In this document: positions 52,721 through 63,224 of the stretch, one piece after another
Layout: each line of letters opens with the position of its first letter
Position numbering within the stretch: position 1 is the first letter of the stretch
From: Muscardinus avellanarius
Taxonomy: Eukaryota; Chordata; Mammalia; Rodentia; Gliridae
Reading direction: 5' to 3'
Length of the DNA: 64,000 bases
Assembly: GCA_963383645.1 (NCBI GenBank)
Contig: OY726561.1
Span: 141,257,441-141,321,440 of the forward strand
Notes under the pieces: generated by a model
Seen by the model: the letters and a program-made list of their open reading frames with translations, nothing else
Told to the model about the DNA's origin: nothing
Database searches by the model: none
Translations under genes and position numbers: made by a program

Positions 52721-55700
52721 ATTAAGGAATTTGTTAATTTTCTGCCAGGCATGATGGAACATACCTGTAATCCTTGTTCTTGAGAAACAGACTGGAGGAT
52801 CATAGGTTCATGGCCAGCCTCAGCAACTTAGCAAGACTCTAGACAGCCTAGGGAGACCCTGCTTCAAAATAAAAAGTTAAATAGAGCTGGAGGAGCCAGG
52901 CGTAGTTGCACACTCTTTTAATCCCAGTATTTGGGAGGCTGAGACAGGAGCGTCGCAGGTTCACGGCCAGCCTCAGCAACTTAGACCATTCACAACTTGG
53001 TGAAACCTTGTTTCAAAGTAAAAAATAAAATAGGGCTGGGGATGTAGCTCAGAAGTAGAATGGCCCTGCTTTCAATCTCCCATACCCCCAAACTCAAAAT
53101 CTTAGTTTTCATAGCACTTTAACAATTTTTTTCTTTTCTTTTCCTTTTTTCTTTTTTTGGTACCAGGGATTGAACCCAAGGACATTCTACCTCTGAGCTA
53201 TACCCCCAACCTCCCTTTGTGTGTGTGTGTGTGTGGTACTGGGGGTGAAACCCAGGGGCTTTCCTACCTCCGGGCTATACTCCCAGACCTACTTTTTTAA
53301 ATATTTTATTTGGAAACAGGGTCTCCTTAAGTTGCTGAGACCCTCATTCAGTAGCTGAGGCTGGCTTTGAACCTGTGTGATCCTCCTGTCTCAGCCTCCC
53401 AAGTGCAGGGATTACAAGCGTGCGCCACCATGCCCGGCTTTGGGTAATTTTTTTTATTTTTATTTTTTTTTGCGGTACTGGGGATGGAACCCAGTGGCAG
53501 TCTACCTCCAAGCTACACCTCCAGCCTTTTTTTTTATTCTTTTATTTTATTTATTTTTCTTCTTTATTTTGAAACTGGGTCTCACTGAGTTGCAAAGGGC
53601 CTCACTAAGTAGCTGAGGCTGTCTGCGAACTGTGATCCTCCTGTCTCAGCCTCCCGAATGCTGGGATGACAAGCGTGCGCCACCGCGCCCTCTCTGAGTG
53701 GTAATTCTGCTCTAATTCTGCAAGCATTTGCTCTTGCTTTCTGGTCGTCTTTTGCAGTATGCGCTTTTGCGCTCTGCTCTCCGGCGTCCGTGGTCAGGAT
53801 CGTGTGCATCACGGCCTTTGCCCTGGGCCCAGCTCCCACACCCCGCGGCCCTCTGGGTAGGAAGTGGCAGGAGACCGCCTATGGGCAGGGCTTTGGGGAT
53901 GCAGTGAGCAGCACCAGGCTGTCTTACCTGAGGCCAGGGGTAGCAGCTTTGTTGCTGGGCCCATGTTGGCTGCTCTGGGTCATCGTGCATGGCTTTTTGG
54001 TGTCTGTGGGAAAGCTCGTCCACTCCCTGGGCCAGGGTAGCAGCCCTGCTGCCTGACCCTGGAGCCTGGCACTTCTAGCAGCGCCCCTTTTCAGGTCTGC
54101 TCCACAGCCCCTCCTTGTGGCTGCTGGCTGCATAGCAGGCTCCGGTCCCCTCAGCCTGGCTCACTGGAGAGGAAATGCAGACTGACCCCAAGCCACACAG
54201 GTGTAGATGTGCCCAGGACAGGCTCTGGCTTGGGGGCGGGGTGCTAAGTGAAACTCTCATGAGCTGTGAGTGTCCCAGGGTGATGGCCTCCACCAGTGAG
54301 TGCGGGGTGCCCAGCCCCGGCTCTCCTCACAGAACAGGCTGAGGGAGGGAGGGAGCCAAGTGGGTCTGGCAGGGAGGGAAGCAGGCCTGTGGCTCATACA
54401 GGAGAAGGATACGCCGGGGCAGTTTGGCAGAACAAGAACTGTGTCCATTCGGGAGGATCGCGGTTTGCCGACAGTCTCAGCTACTTAGCAAGGCCCTTTG
54501 CAACTCAGTGAGACCGTTTCAAAATAAAGAATAAAAACTAGGGCTCTAGGGGTGAGGGTGTAGCTCAGAGGTAGAATGCCTCTTGGTTCCATCCTCAGTA
54601 CCGCAAAAAAAAAAAAAAAAAATGTGTCCACTGACAGCTACCTGAGTCACTCAGCGCAGCGGGCGAGCGGAGGGGCAAGCAAGGGCACCCTGGCATGACG
54701 TAGGGACGGCGCACGAGGTCCTCCCTTGAGCCACCTGGAGATTGTGTCTGCACCCAGCCCAGCCTGCCCCTTGAGCACTGTCCTGACGGCGCCTGCATGA
54801 CGGGCGGGCAGGCGAAGGCAGAGTGTCCCTGGGGTGCCGGGGGGCCGGAGCTGGAGTGCATGGCTAGAAAAACCTCTCGGCTGCGGTTTCTTCAGAGACC
54901 CCGTCATAGAACTAGGCACACAGAGACGGAGGTCACTGCAGAGGTGGTCGCTGTCACACGCAGCGCACTTCCCGTGTTCTCTCTCTGCAGAAGGTAGGCT
55001 GACTGTGTTTGCCAAGTCAGGAGCTGCACTATATGAAGAATGTTGTATTCCTTCTTATCCAACATGAACATTTCCTCATTTAGTGAAATTGCCCGAGCCT
55101 TACAGGGATTGAAGCCAGGGGCATTCTTCCTCTGAGCTATACCCTCAGCCCTACGTTTTATTCTTTATTTTGAAACAGGGTCTCACTAAGTTGCCAAGGC
55201 TGGCCTCAAACCTGCAATCCTGTCTCGGCCTCTCAAGTATGGTATTACCGGCATGTCCCACCATGCCCGATAATTTTTTATATATTTATTTTTATTCTTG
55301 GTGCTGGTGATTGAATCCAAGGGCATTCTATCGCCAAGCTATGTCCCTTGCCCTTTTTAAGTTCTTTTTATTTAAAACATGGCCTCACTAAGTTACTGAG
55401 GGTCTCTGTAAGTTGCCAAGACTGGCCTCAAACCTCCTTGGGGGCCTGAGCACAGCTGTGTAATGATTAGGGGGCAGGGGGCCTTCTGGACGACGACTCC
55501 GGCCCAGTGACTCGGCTGTCTCTGCCTCAGCCCAGCCCCGGTAGAGATGCTGAGCCTGAAGCTCCGCCAGCCGTCCTTCAGCAGTGATATTGACCTCAAT
55601 GCTACCTTCGAGGTGGACACCCCGCCTGCCCGGCCCTCCGGCTCCCAGCATGGCCGATCCAGGCAGCTGTGCGTGGAGAAGGCCCGGTGAGTGACTGGGA

Positions 55701-58119
55701 CCTGGAGGGGAGAGCTGAGACGACCCTGCAGATCCTGCCCTGCTAGTGCTCAGTGGCGGCTGGCAGCGAAGGCACCTGGGCCCAGCCGTGCCTCTGGCCC
55801 CAGCCTGGGTCCCCGCCTGAGCATCAGCCTATGCGCAGCCTTCTCTTGTCTCATTAGCCCTCTTCCCTCCAGGCCAGCTGCTGGGGTGTGAGTGAGAAGG
55901 GCGGCAGGGCCAGGACCAGGGCTGGGCTGGGGCAAGCTCTCCCGATACATGGATGCCCGCCCACAGAGTCCTGAGCCGAGGACTCTGCATGTCTTCTTGT
56001 CGGAGGCACATGCTGGAGGCAGGGGCGGCCCACAGGGACACATAAAGGGGCTGTGGGGCCTGCGCCGGGGCGTCAGTGGCCCTGGGGAAGGGGACGCTTG
56101 TCTCCTTGGCCAGGCACCCAAGGGTGGTTCCTGGTGGAGGTAAGGCCCACGCCTCTTCAGACGTGAAACCATTTCACTCAGGTAAGAAGAGTCAGGCTGT
56201 AGGGGCTTCCTTTTAACCTAAGGCTTTGAGCAGGAGAGGTAGAAACTGAGATGTTCTGCACGGTGGAGGTGGGAGAAGGCAGGTTGGCCCGACTGTCAGC
56301 CACCTGCCTTGGGCTAGCATGCACCCACCATAGGGGCCTCAGCAGTGCAACCGCGGGGCTCCCGCCAGAAGCTCCGGCACCGCCACAAGCTGGCTGCCTT
56401 TGCTGAGAAGCTGGAGGGGAGCCGGCGTGGTGGCGCACGCTTGTAATCCCAGCATTCGGGAGGTTGAGAGGGGAGGATCGTGGTTCGCGGCCAGCCTCAG
56501 CTACTTAGGCCCTTTGCAACTCAGTGAGACCCTGTGTCAAAGTAAAGAATAAAAGATAGGGCTGGAGCTGGAGCTCAGAGCTAGAATGCCCCTAGGTTCC
56601 ATCCCCAGTACTAAAAAAAAAAAAAGAACCTGGAGGTGGACACCAGGCCCTCTGACCGCCAGGCCTCGGCAGCTCGCCGTCCTCAGGGTCGTCGGCGCAG
56701 GCCCTCTGAGCAGGCTCGCAGCCGTGGGTCTTCCCTGGTTGTCGTGTGGTCTCACTGCAGGCTGAGGGGCAGGAGCCAGGCCGGAGTCGGCAGGCTGGCC
56801 TCGGCCTGCCCTGTGGCCTGCCGTAGCTCGCCGCCCTCCCTCCCACTCAGCTGCAGTAGCAATGGGAGAGGGCAGCTAGTGTGAGGGTCCCAGGAATTAT
56901 GTGGACACGGGTCCTGTGCCAGGTGCTGCTCCATTCTGCCCGGGGTGCAGGGTGCTGCCTGGCCCATGTGAGTGCCTGCGGGCTTCTCCCCGAGGGCCCG
57001 GGACTAGTGCCTCGCTGGGCAGAACTAGCTCGTTTCGTGGATCGGGCAGGACACCTCTCGGTGGACAGTCGGTGGGCGCCAGGCCCGGTAGAGCCTGCGG
57101 CACAGTGAGGTGCCGAGGACTCAGGGACCTGGGAACGAAGCCACATTGGCATGTGGTCCAGCCTACCCTTGCTGGGCCATCGAGTACAGCTCCCCGACTT
57201 GCGCACACTCGTGGGAAGCCCTGAGGCAGCTCGCAGACCGTCCTCGGGCCGGGCAGCCACGCCACGCGCTGGCTGCCCGCCTCCAGTGTGGCTCAGCTGC
57301 CCTGTGCCTGTGTTCATAGCTCCCCTGCACGGGACATCCTCAAGACGCTGCCCAAAGGCCCCAAGCAGGTAAGAGCTTCCCGGAGGAGCAGGGTGGCCAG
57401 CAGCCAGCTCTCGTGGGACCGGGCCTGGCGTGAGGGCTGTGGGGCAGCCTGGCCTGCATTGTGATGCTTCGGAGCCGCCCCGGGGCTCCTTCCACCTGCA
57501 GGCGAGGCGTCAGGAGCCAGCTGTGTCCCACCACCCTGCCTTCCTTCCCTCTGGCTCCGCCTCCCCTGCAGGAGTCCCAGCTCTCACTGGGTGGCCAGCG
57601 CTGTGTAGGAGAGCCAGATGAGGAACTGGCGGGTGCCTTCCCTGTCTTTATCCGAAATGCTCTCCTGGGCCAGAAGCGGCCCAAGAAGACTAGGGCAGAG
57701 TCCTGTCAGAGCACAGACGTGGTGAGTGGGCTTCCATGAGTGGCAGTGCTGGCCCTGGGGCGGGTGAGGCTGCTAGCCCCTTGACCCTTTAGCCTGTCCC
57801 ACTTACCTCTTCCTTCTGCCCTAGGTGAGAACAGGCTTCGATGGGCTCGGAGGCCGGACCAAGTTCATCCGGCCTGTATCCTTATTCCGTGGCAGTGGGC
57901 TGAGTGGACTGTGGGCCCCACCATGCCTGCCGGTGCTCTTCTTGCTGGCGGCCCTCTAGTGCCCTCCCAGGTCTCTTCCTTGACAGCTTTCTCCAGACTG
58001 CCACAAGCACCATCCGTCCGCTGCCTGTTAAGCCCGGGGCCAAGGCCAGGCAGAGAGCGAGGGTGCGGGCCAGGCTCCCCCACACCCAGGCCAACCTGGA
58101 CAGCTTCCTGTGGCCGTGA
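30773..58119 (+). CDS. TRAIP: TRAF-interacting protein / RING E3 ubiquitin ligase (TRAIP), fifteen coding exons
   Basis: Coding exons are 30773-30870, 41095-41152, 41577-41660, 45081-45120, 45622-45749, 47329-47423, 47888-48001, 48632-48719, 49234-49323, 49626-49714, 55531-55686, 57320-57368, 57572-57721, 57825-57875 and 57997-58119. They total 1413 nt, giving 470 residues (human 469). Residues 7-49 form a RING-H2 with the pattern C7-C10-C25-H27-H30-C33-C46-C49. A long coiled coil follows (about 70-280), then a disordered tail. The C-terminus QANLDSFLWP carries a PIP-box (Q-x-x-L-x-x-F-L) for PCNA. Known role: it travels with the replisome, ubiquitinates the CMG helicase at DNA-protein or interstrand crosslinks and in mitosis, and is linked to primordial dwarfism in people. 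The reading frame is intact across all junctions. Fourteen introns separate the exons, and the last (57876-57996) is U12-type. Confidence 0.96.
30871..33834. repeat. TRAIP intron 1, proximal SINE-rich part
   Basis: The first 330 bp are single-copy. Antisense B1-dID copies then lie at 31200-31425, 31538-31760, 32010-32345 (fragments), 32793-32850 and 32868-33175. Sense copies are at 31765-31985, 32392-32535, 32578-32785 and 33605-33778, with an ID-like arm at 33215-33275. Simple repeats: (ATT)/(AAT) at 31478-31535, (ATGT) at 31609-31638 and (CA) at 32534-32574. Confidence 0.8.
33835..34265 (+). mobile_element. Old L1 3'-end fragment in TRAIP intron 1
   Basis: It reads like a mammalian L1M 3' region on the + strand: 'tatggattttcctattct', then a 'cctttttatggctaat' phrase, then 'ggctgctgtgactattg'. 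Short continuations appear at about 34735-34800 and 35000-35085, between later SINEs. Diverged and non-coding. Confidence 0.55.
34266..36083 (-). repeat. Antisense SINE cluster in TRAIP intron 1
   Basis: Antisense B1-dID copies and fragments lie at about 34290-34625, 34655-34735, 34812-34990, 35130-35410, 35410-35530, 35640-35930 and 35935-36080. A (TG) microsatellite is at 35100-35133. L1 scraps are visible between them. Confidence 0.8.
36084..38520 (+). mobile_element. Old L1 interrupted by several antisense SINEs
   Basis: L1-like segments on the + strand lie at about 36084-36440, 36725-36860, 37500-37760, 37975-38030 and 38490-38515. They include 'ggctgcaccattttgcattc' and 'gactctgctgttaggtatgt'. 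Antisense SINEs separate them at about 36590-36725, 36870-37075, 37085-37270, 37305-37495, 37797-37975 and 38075-38485. A poly-T tract lies at about 37268-37305, (GTTT) at 37766-37797 and (GT) at 38034-38078. Confidence 0.55.
38521..41094. repeat. TRAIP intron 1, distal part
   Basis: Antisense SINEs lie at about 38520-38725, 38745-38935 and 39505-39715, with sense copies at 38960-39165, 39150-39345 and 39405-39500. The span 39840-40140 is A/T-rich and may be L1-derived. A monomeric ID is at 40143-40222, and antisense B1 fragments are at 40440-40830. The last 260 bp before exon 2 are single-copy. Confidence 0.75.
40143..40222 (+). repeat. Monomeric ID-type SINE
   Basis: It reads 'gggctggggatgtagttcac' with 'tgcctagcatgtgtgaggcc', the classic tRNA-Ala/BC1-type ID body, and is followed by an A-rich tail. 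No B1 arm is joined to it, unlike almost all other copies here. Confidence 0.75.
41661..45080. other. TRAIP intron 3
   Basis: Single-copy to 42375. Antisense SINEs follow at 42375-42755, a sense copy at 43268-43440 with an (AAG) tail, antisense copies at 43910-44270, sense copies at 44290-44690 and an antisense copy at 44700-44910. The rest shows no recognisable feature. Confidence 0.7.
45121..45621. other. TRAIP intron 4
   Basis: Single-copy intron of about 500 bp. Nothing further is recognised. Confidence 0.6.
45750..47328. other. TRAIP intron 5
   Basis: A (GT) run at 45940-45977 abuts an antisense B1-dID to about 46170. A second antisense copy lies at about 46995-47220, close to the exon 6 acceptor. 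The middle is single-copy. Confidence 0.7.
47424..47887. other. TRAIP intron 6 with an X-box
   Basis: Single-copy. GTTGCCATAGCAAC at 47803-47816 is an excellent RFX X-box match. Confidence 0.5.
48002..49233. other. TRAIP introns 7 and 8 around exon 8
   Basis: Apart from exon 8 (48632-48719) this is GC-rich single-copy DNA. I see no repeat or additional gene. Confidence 0.5.
49715..55530. repeat. TRAIP intron 10, SINE clusters and single-copy stretches
   Basis: Sense B1-dID copies fill about 49885-50890. Single-copy DNA follows to 51915. A further SINE cluster occupies 51920-53700: antisense at 51930-52145, sense at 52175-53095 and antisense at 53155-53695. Single-copy sequence holds 53700-54440, with a sense copy at about 54440-54615. 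An antisense copy at about 55095-55440 ends only some 90 bp before exon 11. Confidence 0.75.
55687..57319. other. TRAIP intron 11
   Basis: Mostly GC-rich single-copy DNA with one sense B1-dID at about 56418-56625. No other gene is supported. Confidence 0.6.
57876..57996 (+). other. TRAIP: U12-type (minor spliceosome) last intron of TRAIP
   Basis: The donor is GTATCCTTA, matching the U12 consensus RTATCCTT. TTCCTTGAC at 57976-57984 matches the branch consensus TTCCTTRAY perfectly, 13 nt before the AG acceptor at 57995-57996. The intron is 121 bp. Confidence 0.9.
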
Positions 58120-58341
58120 GAAGCGTGCCAGGCAGACGGGGCCTCCATCTAGTGCAAGGACTGGCCAGACAGGGCCCGAGAGCGGCCGAGGCTGCCCTTC
58201 CTGGCTGGCCATGGGTGGGCGCCTGGCCTTGGGGCCCAGGGCCACTTGCTGCCTGCAGAGTGCTGGGGCGCCTCAGCTGCTCCCCTGCGTCCTGCTAGGG
58301 AGAGCGGGGGGTGGGAGAGGATGGGGAAGGCTTCCCTGTGA

Positions 58342-58347
58342 AATAAA
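58342..58347 (+). terminator. TRAIP: TRAIP poly(A) signal AATAAA
   Basis: Canonical AATAAA about 220 bp after the stop codon, giving a short 3' UTR. Confidence 0.8.
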
Positions 58348-58804
58348 AAGACGCTTTCTTCCTGGCTACGGGACTATAAACTCACACCAACATTTGGGGC
58401 TTGGTGGCACTCCAAGCGAGAGCATCCCTGCTAGACCCAGCGGCGCAGCCCAGCCCGCGGCTCTGGGCACAGGGAGGCGCCAGCAGGAGCCAGGTCGCTC
58501 AGCTCTGTTCACACGCCATAACCTGGCACAAGCAGAGAGTGAGGGCGGGCACACCCGTCCCCAGCGGGGGCTCTTGGCACTAGCCCCGCCCCATGCACTT
58601 GCTACCACCCGGAGGCCCTAAGCTTCTAGCAGATAGGATAGCAGCTCATCTGGATCCTCAGACACCTGCACGAGGCTGAGAGGTCCAAGGAGGGAGGTGT
58701 GATGCTCTCAGTGCCAGTGTTGGGCCGCGGGGCCGCACGAGCCCAGGACGTCACTGAGGAAGAGTGATGTCAGCTTGGTAGTGGACAGAGGAGAGGCTGA
58801 AGCC
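58348..58804. other. Single-copy DNA downstream of TRAIP
   Basis: No gene or repeat is recognised. Confidence 0.4.
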
Positions 58805-59097
58805 AGGCGCAGTGGTGCTTCTGTGACCCCAACACTGAAGATCACAGGTTCAAGGCCAGCCTCCCTCAGAAACTTAGCCAGGCCCTGTTTCAAAATAAAA
58901 AGGTAGGCCGGGCGTGGTGCCACATGCTTGTAATCCCAGTCCTTGGGAGGCTGAGACAGGAGGATCACAGGTTCAAGGTCAGCCTCAACAACTTAGACCT
59001 TCTGCAATTTTGACCCTGTTTCCAAATAAATAAAAAGTAGGGCTGCAGGTGTAGCTCAGAGGTAGAATGACCCTGGGTTCAATCCTCTGTTCTGAAA

Positions 59098-59128
<31 letters not shown>

Positions 59129-59688
59129 ATAGATTATAAATTTGGCATGAGTAGTATAATGCTGTGAGCCAGGTATGGTGATGCACACTTGTAATCTCAG
59201 TACCTGGAAGGCTGAGACAGGAGGATCACAGGTTTAAGGACAGCCTCAGCTAGTAGTGAGACTCTCGTCAACCTAGTGAGACTTTCAAAATAGGGCTGAG
59301 GGTCTAGTTTGGAAGTAGAATACCCTGGGTTCAATCCCCAGTTCCCAAAAATAAATAGATAAATAGATCTGGGGAGCCCATCGTGATGGTGTCTCACCAC
59401 TCCTTGGGAGGCTGAGACAGGAGGATCTCAGGTTGTAGCCAGCCTCAGCAATTTAGTGAGGCCCTTTTTAAAAAATAAAAGGATAAAGCCGGGCGTGGTG
59501 GCGCACGCTTGTAATCCCAGCATTCGGGAGGCTGAGACCAGAGGATCACGGTTCGCGGCCAGCCTCAGCTACTTAGTGAGGCCCTCCGCAACTTAGTGAG
59601 ACCCTGTTTCAAATTAAAGAATAAAAAATAGGGCAGGGGGTGTAGCTCGGAGGTCAAATGCCTCTGGGTTCCATATCTAGACCCGCAA

Positions 59689-59719
<31 letters not shown>

Positions 59720-61018
59720 ATAGAATAAAAAATAGGGCAGGGGGTATATCTTGGAGGTCGAATGCCCCTGGGTTCCACCTCCAGACCCGCAAAATTAAAC
59801 AAATAAAATAAGATATTTGGGAGGCTGTGACAGGATCACAGTTTGCGGACAACCTCAGCTACTTAGGGAGGCCCTCTCCAACTCAGATTCTGTTTCAAAA
59901 TAAAGAATAAAAAATAGGGCCGGGGGTATAGCTCAGAGGTAGAATGCCCCTGGGCTCCACCCCCAGTACCATAAATAAATAATAAATAAATAGGTCTGGG
60001 GGTGTAGCTCGGAGGTAGAATACCCCTGGGCTCCACCCCCAGTACCATAAATAAATAATAAATAAATAGGTCTGGGGGTGTAGCTCGGAGGTAGAATACC
60101 CCTGGGCTCCACCCCCTGGACCACTCCCCTGAAAAAAGCAGAAGGCAGCTCCTTGTAGCCTCTTTATATAAGCAACTTCGGGTCAGTTATCTAGCCTTTC
60201 CATGGCCAGCTTTATATTCAAAAATTTGTGGTACTAGGGATTGAATCCAGGAGCATTCTACCTCTGAGCTACACCCCCAGTCCTATTTTGTATTCTTTAT
60301 TTGGAAACAGCATCTCACTAAGTTGCAGAGGGCCTCACTAAGTAGCTGAGGCTGTCTGGCAAAGGACCTGCAATCCTCCTGTCTCAGCCTCCCAAGTACT
60401 GGGATTACAACTTTGTACCAGCACGCCCTGCTCGTGCTCAGCTGCACAAAGTGAGGGTGAGCTGTATGGTGGCCTACGCTTGTCATCCCAGCATTTGGAA
60501 GGCTGAGACAGGAGGATCACACAGGTTCGAGGACAGCCTCAGCTACTATGAGGCCCTTTGCAACTCAGTGAGACCCTGTTTAAAAAAAAACAAAAAAACA
60601 GGGCTGGGGGTTCAGCTCAGAGGTAGAATGCCCCTAGGTTCCATCCTCAGTACCGCAAAACATTCATATGAACTAAAGAGGTCTCTAATAGCCAAACAAC
60701 TTTAAAAAGATTCACACATCCTGTAATCCCAAATTCTCTGTAGCCTGAGGCAGGAGGATCACAAGTTCAAAGCCAGCCTGGACAACTAAGTGAGATACTG
60801 TCTCAAAAATAGCAAGGGCTAGCAGGGCGTGGTGGCGCACGCTTGTGATCTGAGCCTTCCAGAGCCTGAAGCCGGAGGGTCGGGGTTTGCGGACAGCCTC
60901 GGCTACTTAGCAAAGCCCTTCACAACTCAGACCCTGTTTCAAACATAAAAAGACTAAAACATAGGGCTGGGGGTGTAGCTCGGGGGTACAATGTCCCTGG
61001 GTTCCATCCCCAGTACCA

Positions 61019-61071
<53 letters not shown>

Positions 61072-61075
61072 TAGC
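58805..61075. repeat. Intergenic SINE array between TRAIP and UBA7
   Basis: Mostly sense B1-dID copies from 58805 to 60120, with (AAAT) tails at about 59095-59132 and 59687-59720. An antisense copy is at about 60215-60440. Sense copies follow at 60465-60660 and 60720-61020, ending in (AC)n at about 61022-61070. Confidence 0.85.
59917..60120 (+). repeat. Tandem array of ID arms, 76-bp unit
   Basis: Units begin at 59917, 59993 and 60069, each an ID arm plus an (AAAT)-type tail. The second and third are almost identical. Two further ID arms lie just upstream at about 59630-59690 and 59725-59795. Confidence 0.8.
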
Positions 61076-61624
61076 CAGGGCTGGAGATGCAGCTGCTACG
61101 TGGAGTGTTTGCCCTGGGTACAGCCCCCAGTGGAGGCCTTGTTACAGGGCCACAGTAATCAAACCCTGTGGAGTGCGGTTACTCGTAACCGTCGGAGTCA
61201 GGAGCTCCAGGGCCGGTCTCTTGATCAAAGTAAGCACTGAGCTCAAACGAGTAGCGATTGTAATCAACTATCTCAGCACTCCGGCCCTGATCAGACCCGT
61301 ATCAGCAGGAGGTGCAGGGAGAAGCCACAGCGAGCCTTCTTTGGTAAGGCAGCAGTGTGAGCCAGGCAGCCGTTGCGCAGCTCAGAGCGCCCGCAGCCAG
61401 TGGAGACCTTGCCCTCCGTGTCTGTGCTTGTGCGCTTGGGTGGGCTGAGATGCCTGCCTTGGTTTCCCTACTGCCCTGCCCCTCCCTCAGAAGACTGCCG
61501 GTGCCGTTGGTTTTGTTTGACTGAGGCTTTGCCAGGTCACTGACTGCAGAGATAACGGAGATTTGAGTGAGCACACACAGGGAGCACACACTGCAAAAAG
61601 AGTTTGTAAAAATCAAATAGAACG
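61076..61624. other. Single-copy island with a tRNA/ID-like fragment
   Basis: A degenerate ID-like fragment is at about 61078-61135. The rest contains no feature I can name. Confidence 0.35.
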
Positions 61625-62301
61625 TCCGGGCATGGTGGCACACGGGTTTCCGTTTTAGATCTATAAAACCCAGTCAGGCGTGGTGGCACATACCTGTAAC
61701 CCCAGTACTTGGGAGGCTGAAACAGGAGGATTGCAGGTTCGTGGCAAGCCTCAGCTACTTAGTGAGTTCCTCTGCATCATAGTGAGACCTGTTTCAAAAT
61801 AAAGAATAAAAAATAAAGCCGGGCGTGGTGGCGCACGCTTGTAGTCCCCATGCTTGTGAGGCTGAGACAGGAGGATCACGCAGGTTTGAAGCCAGCCTCA
61901 GTTGGTTTAAGAGACCCTGTTCCCAAATAAAATATAAACTAGGTCTGGTAGTGTAGCCTGGAGGTAGAAGGCCCCTGGGTTCCATCCCCAGTACCACCAA
62001 AAAAAAAAAAAAGAATAAAAAATAGGGCTGAGAAAAGCCGGGCGTGGTGGCGCACGCTTGTAATCCCAGCATTCAGGAGGCTGAGACAGGAGGATCGGGG
62101 TTCACAGACAGCCTCAACTACTTAGTGAAGTCCTTTGCAACTCAGACCCTGTTTCAAAATAAAGAATAAAAAATAGAGCTGGGGGTATAGCTCGGAGGTA
62201 GAATGCGGAGTCCCATCCCTAGTACCGCAAAACAAAAAAAATAGGGCTGGGTGGTGTAGCTCGATGGTAGGATGCCCTTGGGTTCCACCCCCAGTACCAC
62301 C

Positions 62302-62349
<48 letters not shown>

Positions 62350-62880
62350 AATAAATAAAAAGGGCTGGATAGGGTCGTGTACACCTGTAACACCTGTAAT
62401 CCTAGAACTTGGGAGGCCAAGACAGGAGTATCACAGGTTTGAGGACCATGAAGCAACATAGTGAGACTTTCAAAATAAAAAGAGAGCTGGTGCATAGCTC
62501 AAAGGTTGAATGCCCCTGGGTTTCATCCCCAGCACACGAAAAAAAAAGAGAGAGAGAGAGAGAGAGAAAAAGAACACAGGACACAGGAATCTATATGATT
62601 TTTGCAAGTTTTTGTCAGCCAACAATTTTACTTCAGAAGTTTAAGAGAAAAATAAGCCAGGAGTGGTGGCGCCCACTTGTCATCCCAGCACTTGGGAGGC
62701 TGAGACAGGAGGATCACAGGTTCATGGACAGCCTCAGCTACTTAGTGAGGCCCTCTGCAACTTAGCGAGACCCTACTTCAAACTAAAAAAAATAAAATAA
62801 GGCTGAAGGTGAACCCAGAGGTAGAATGCCCCTGGGCTCAACCTCCAGCACCAACAAAGAAAAGCAAAGAAGAATAAGAA
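61625..62880 (+). repeat. Sense SINE array upstream of UBA7
   Basis: Sense B1-dID copies lie at about 61670-61815, 61817-62000, 62035-62230, 62240-62300 (ID arm), 62365-62540 and 62650-62860. Simple repeats are (TG) at 62306-62346 and (GA) at about 62547-62567. Confidence 0.85.
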
Positions 62881-63015
62881 GACAGGACACGACTGGCCGC
62901 TCCTTGCCTCCCACCTTGAGTGGCCCCGTCCACGGTCCTGGGCAGCACTGCCCCGCCGAGGGCTGGCTCTGCCCTGGTCTAGAGACAGGAACAGGAACCC
63001 GCTCCGGCTCTGGTC

Positions 63016-63028
63016 AGTTTCACTTTTG
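63016..63028 (+). promoter_or_regulatory. UBA7: Interferon-stimulated response element of UBA7
   Basis: AGTTTCACTTTTG matches the ISRE core AGTTTCNNTTTC with one mismatch. A second GAAGTGAAAG motif follows at about 63037-63046. It lies about 200 bp before the UBA7 start codon. UBA7 is a well-known interferon-induced gene. Confidence 0.65.
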
Positions 63029-63224
63029 TTTTCCTCGAAGTGAAAGCTGCCCAAGAGAATCCTAGCCAGCTGCTTCCTCAGCTGCCGGCTCCTGGGTAAG
63101 TGTGTGCTGGCTACGACCCCTGCTGGCGCCGCTTCACTTCCCAGGGCTGCAGGAACTGGTGGCAGGGCAGGAGCGGAGCCTGGAGCCAGAGCCAGAGCCT
63201 GGGCCAGGGCCTGAGCTGCCCAGG

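Noticed and set aside
59630..60120. Series of tRNA-like sequences
   Set aside because: They are ID arms of SINEs with A-rich tails. No cloverleaf with an anticodon stem is intact, so they are not tRNA genes.
59917..60120. Regular repeats resembling a CRISPR array
   Set aside because: The units abut with no unique spacers, and the genome is mammalian.
61140..61620. Possible L1 ORF2 fragment in the island upstream of UBA7
   Set aside because: Only one short phrase resembles L1. The rest does not follow L1 order, so I left it unnamed.
63096..63144. Possible 49-nt intron in the UBA7 5' UTR (GTAAGT ... CCCAG)
   Set aside because: It is shorter than introns normally spliced in mammals, so I treated the region as unspliced leader.
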